Below are positions 50,368-53,067 of a stretch of 53,067 nucleotides of DNA, one piece after another. The notes under the pieces were generated by a model. The model searched no databases, was not told where the DNA came from, and saw only the letters and a program-made list of their open reading frames with translations. The stretch comes from CAIRDP01 sp037134895 (GTDB lineage: Bacteria; Bacteroidota; Bacteroidia; Bacteroidales; FEN-979), in contig JBAXLI010000024.1 of assembly GCA_037134895.1 (NCBI GenBank), forward strand, positions 1 to 53,067, written 5' to 3'. Each line of letters begins with the position of its first letter. Position 1 is the first letter of the stretch. Position numbers and translations under genes: made by a program.

Positions 50368-53067
50368 ATGAAAAGAATGATACAAACATTCAAAACGGCT
50401 TTTGCAACATTAATATGCCTGTTTGCAATTAATGTTGCTTTTAGCCAGGCTCCGGTGGTGACCATCAATTTTAATCCTGTTGGTCTCACTCCGGGAAGTA
50501 CCATCCATGTTCCCATTGTGATGAGTGGAACACAGGTAGGCAGTTGGGTCCTGCTGATCCATTATAACACAACAGCCCTTACTTATGTGTCTACTGCGAA
50601 TACAGTTAGCTCACTTGGCTTTTTTGGTGCTGTTGGTAATTATGCAGGGCTTCCCCCTTTCTCGCCGCCAGAACAGTTATTTAAAGCGTCTTTAGGATAT
50701 ACTGGAGGATCTCCGGGAGCCACGTATGCAAATCAGACTATTATGACGATTGATTTCACGTACAATGGCGGGGATCCTGACCTGTATTTTAAATATATTT
50801 CTTCCGGCACATCGGGTAACAATGTTAGTTACATAATGGCAAATCCATATACCGTTGTGAATACCGGCGCCCAGTTTGTTAATCCATTTTTGGTCGGTTC
50901 TATCAGCGCCAGCCAGACAATTTGTTATAATACTGCTCCTGCCCAGTTAACCGGAGTTGCACCTACAGGCGGTCTCGCTCCATATACTTATCAATGGCAG
51001 AGTTCAACCAATAACGTTTCCTTCAATGATATTCCAGGAGCAACAGTATTAGATTACACTCCGGGTTCATTAACAGCAAATGCTTACTTCCGTCAACACC
51101 AAACTTCTGCGGATATGCAAGGAACCCGTACCACAAATGTGGTATCGATTACTGTAAATCCGGCGTTTGCTGTCGGTTCAGTTGCTGCCAGCCAGTCTAT
51201 TTGTCCGGGCAGCACACCTGCCGAATTAATTGGTACAGCGCCGACAGGCGGCTGGTTGCCATATTCATACCAGTGGGAAAGTTCTTCTGACGGCGTTACC
51301 TTCTCTCCGATAAGTGGTGCAAACATTATTACCTATCAGCCCGGAGCTTTGTCTACGGCAACGTATTTCAGGCAGGTTCAAACTTCCTCAGGATCATGCG
51401 GCAGCTTTAACACAAATGCTGTCAGAATTTCAATGAATCCTACTATTGTTGCGGGAGTTATCGCTGCCAGCCAAACCATTTGCTCGGGCTCTGTTCCGGC
51501 ATTGTTAACTGCAACTGCACCTTCCGGAACATCACCTACCTACCAGTGGGAGAGTTCTTTGGATGATGTCACTTTCACAACAATAAGTGGCGCAACCCTG
51601 CAGAATTACCAGCCCGGCGCTTTGACTACAACCACCTATTACAGGCAGGAACAAAATGCCAGTGGGGTTTGTTTTGGACCAGCAACAACCAATGTTGTCG
51701 CAGTGAATGTTCTGCCACATTTACTTGTAGGTACGGTTACTGCAAATCAGACCATCTGTACAGGAACAAGTGCGGCATTATTGACCGCAACGGCACCTTC
51801 AACCGGAACATCGCCTACCTACCAGTGGCAGAGTTCTTTGAATAATGTCACCTTCAACAATATTGCCGGAGCAACTGCTTTGACTTATCAACCGGATATC
51901 CTGACTGCTACTACTTATTTCAAGCAGATCCAGGCAGCATCAGGTGTTTGTAACAGTCCGCAGTCAACGAATATTGTTACGGTAATTGTTAATCCTAACC
52001 TTGCTGTTGGCTCGATCAGTGCCAGCCAGAGTATTTGCTCTGGAAATGCACCTGCACAGCTGAATGGTGTTGCACCTTCAACTGGGACCTCACCTGTTTA
52101 TCAGTGGCAGAGCTCACTTGATGATGTATCATTCAGCAACATCAGTGGCGCTACCCTGCTAAATTATCAGCCGGGTGCATTGACTACTGTGACCTATTAC
52201 AGGCAGAGTCAGAATGCATCTTCAACTTGCGGTGGTCCTTTAAATACAAATACTGTGACAATCAGCCTCAACCCGAACTTGCTGGTTGGATCGATCAGTG
52301 CCAGTCAAACAATATGTCAGGCTACCGCCCCCGCACTGCTACATGGTGTTGCCCCATCCAACGGAACTTCGCCCACTTACCAGTGGCAGAATTCGCCGGA
52401 TGATGTGACCTTCACCAATATCAGTGGAGCAACAAATATAAACTACCAGCCAGGAACGCTGTCATCAACAACCTACTACCGTCAGCTGCAGAATGCTACA
52501 GGTACCTGTCTTGGCCCGTTACCAACCAATGTTATTACAGTTACAGTAACTCCGAACTTAGTAGTTGGTACGATAAGCGCTAACCAGGTAATTTGTAAAG
52601 GTGTAACTCCTGCGCTATTAACAGGAACTGCTCCCTCTACAGGAACGGCACCTACCTATCAGTGGCAGAGTTCAATTGATAATGTTTCATTCGGCAACAT
52701 CAGTGGCGCTACACTGCTTAACTATCAGCCAGGCGCATTAACAGCCACAACCTATTACCGTCAGGAACAGAATACTACCGGTACATGTCTTGGACCGTTA
52801 CCCACGAATGTAGTAACCATCACAGTTAATGCTGATTTTGTTGTTGGTTCCATCAGTGCAAGCCAGAGTATCTGTGCAGGTAATGCACCTTCGCAGTTGA
52901 ATGGTGTTGCACCAAACGGAACTTCCCCGGTATACCAGTGGCAGGTTTCGAATGATGATGTTTCATTCATCGATATCATCGGTGCTACCCAGCTCAATTA
53001 TCAGCCAGGTGTGTTAACCTCTGTTACATATTACAAGCAAAGGCAAAATTCATCATCAACCTGCGGT
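50368..53067 (+). CDS. Large secreted cohesin-like/Ig-repeat protein (3' end outside window)
   Basis: An open frame of at least 900 codons that runs off the right edge. It begins with a signal peptide (MKRMIQTFKTAFATLICLFA..., residues 1-27) and a cohesin-like domain (about 28-170; VPIVMSGTQVGSWVLLIHYN, TALTYVSTANT). From about residue 176 at least eight Ig-like repeats of about 92 residues follow, with the pattern GSISASQTIC....P..L...AP, then YQWQSS.D.V.F..ISGAT...YQPG.LT..TYYRQ. The eighth is cut by the window end. The same repeat type is found in the 43478-47290 protein. A T9SS sorting domain or dockerin-like motif may lie beyond the window. The start lies 38 bp after the previous stop, suggesting one transcript. 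Confidence 0.85.
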   Translation, partial: MKRMIQTFKTAFATLICLFAINVAFSQAPVVTINFNPVGLTPGSTIHVPIVMSGTQVGSWVLLIHYNTTALTYVSTANTVSSLGFFGAVGNYAGLPPFSPPEQLFKASLGYTGGSPGATYANQTIMTIDFTYNGGDPDLYFKYISSGTSGNNVSYIMANPYTVVNTGAQFVNPFLVGSISASQTICYNTAPAQLTGVAPTGGLAPYTYQWQSSTNNVSFNDIPGATVLDYTPGSLTANAYFRQHQTSADMQGTRTTNVVSITVNPAFAVGSVAASQSICPGSTPAELIGTAPTGGWLPYSYQWESSSDGVTFSPISGANIITYQPGALSTATYFRQVQTSSGSCGSFNTNAVRISMNPTIVAGVIAASQTICSGSVPALLTATAPSGTSPTYQWESSLDDVTFTTISGATLQNYQPGALTTTTYYRQEQNASGVCFGPATTNVVAVNVLPHLLVGTVTANQTICTGTSAALLTATAPSTGTSPTYQWQSSLNNVTFNNIAGATALTYQPDILTATTYFKQIQAASGVCNSPQSTNIVTVIVNPNLAVGSISASQSICSGNAPAQLNGVAPSTGTSPVYQWQSSLDDVSFSNISGATLLNYQPGALTTVTYYRQSQNASSTCGGPLNTNTVTISLNPNLLVGSISASQTICQATAPALLHGVAPSNGTSPTYQWQNSPDDVTFTNISGATNINYQPGTLSSTTYYRQLQNATGTCLGPLPTNVITVTVTPNLVVGTISANQVICKGVTPALLTGTAPSTGTAPTYQWQSSIDNVSFGNISGATLLNYQPGALTATTYYRQEQNTTGTCLGPLPTNVVTITVNADFVVGSISASQSICAGNAPSQLNGVAPNGTSPVYQWQVSNDDVSFIDIIGATQLNYQPGVLTSVTYYKQRQNSSSTCG
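50890..53067 (+). repeat. Tandem Ig-like repeat array (about 276-bp unit)
   Basis: Eight in-frame repeats of roughly 276 bp each, the last incomplete, starting near 50890, 51168, 51450, 51727, 52003, 52285, 52561 and 52840. Units five to eight resemble each other most (phrases such as ACCTACCAGTGGCAG recur), which points to local duplication or conversion. They encode beta-sandwich modules and are likely to vary in number between strains. Confidence 0.85.

Overview
The window looks like Bacteroidota chromosome, most like an environmental Bacteroidales-type genome. The reasons are several secreted proteins ending in type IX secretion (T9SS) type A sorting domains, large Ig/PKD-repeat and cohesin-fold surface proteins, weak or absent Shine-Dalgarno sequences, and TAnnTTTG-type promoter boxes. 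No rRNA, tRNA or CRISPR array was seen. Taxonomy is inferred from gene content only.

Layout. (1) 1-6.0 kb: a heptamer tandem repeat at the left edge, a TylF-like methyltransferase, a DEAD-box RNA helicase, a DUF1028 protein with a T9SS tail, a small outer-membrane barrel, and a cohesin/PKD/T9SS protein. (2) 6.2-9.4 kb, plus strand: a DUF2142 membrane protein and a polyprenyl-phosphate-type GT2. (3) 9.4-36.9 kb, almost all minus strand: a large surface-glycan locus. Read in transcription order it starts with an ABC-type polysaccharide exporter (wzm, wzt), then methyltransferases, a giant 1861-residue fusion of methyltransferase, coiled coil and several glycosyltransferase domains, a sugar epimerase, a GT8-like enzyme, a 1103-residue membrane protein, an FAD-dependent mutase-like enzyme, GT2s, an AlgI-like MBOAT acyltransferase with its AlgJ/AlgX-like partner, a WbsX-like protein, GT4s and a GT10 fucosyltransferase. 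One plus-strand sulfotransferase-like gene lies inside. The AlgJ-like gene is split by a 1472-bp insertion sequence with 17-bp inverted repeats and a 6-bp target duplication; removing the element in silico restores one 368-residue frame. (4) 37.0-42.4 kb, plus strand: three tandem paralogues of GT-C/TMTC-like membrane proteins with TPR tails. (5) 42.4-43.0 kb: an orphan NarL/LuxR-type response regulator. (6) 43.5-53.07 kb, plus strand: four consecutive large secreted proteins built from Ig-like repeats, cohesin-fold domains, dockerin-like duplicated motifs and T9SS tails; the last runs off the window.

How it may work together (inference): the glycan locus would build a decorated (acylated, methylated, possibly fucosylated) polysaccharide on the cytoplasmic face and export it by Wzm/Wzt. 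In T9SS bacteria the sorting domain is exchanged for attachment to a special LPS, so such a polysaccharide could be the anchor for the secreted proteins nearby. In the 43-53 kb cluster, cohesin-like and dockerin-like modules on neighbouring proteins, one of which carries dockerin-like motifs but no sorting domain, suggest a non-cellulosomal surface scaffold. This cluster is the best candidate for an undescribed system here.
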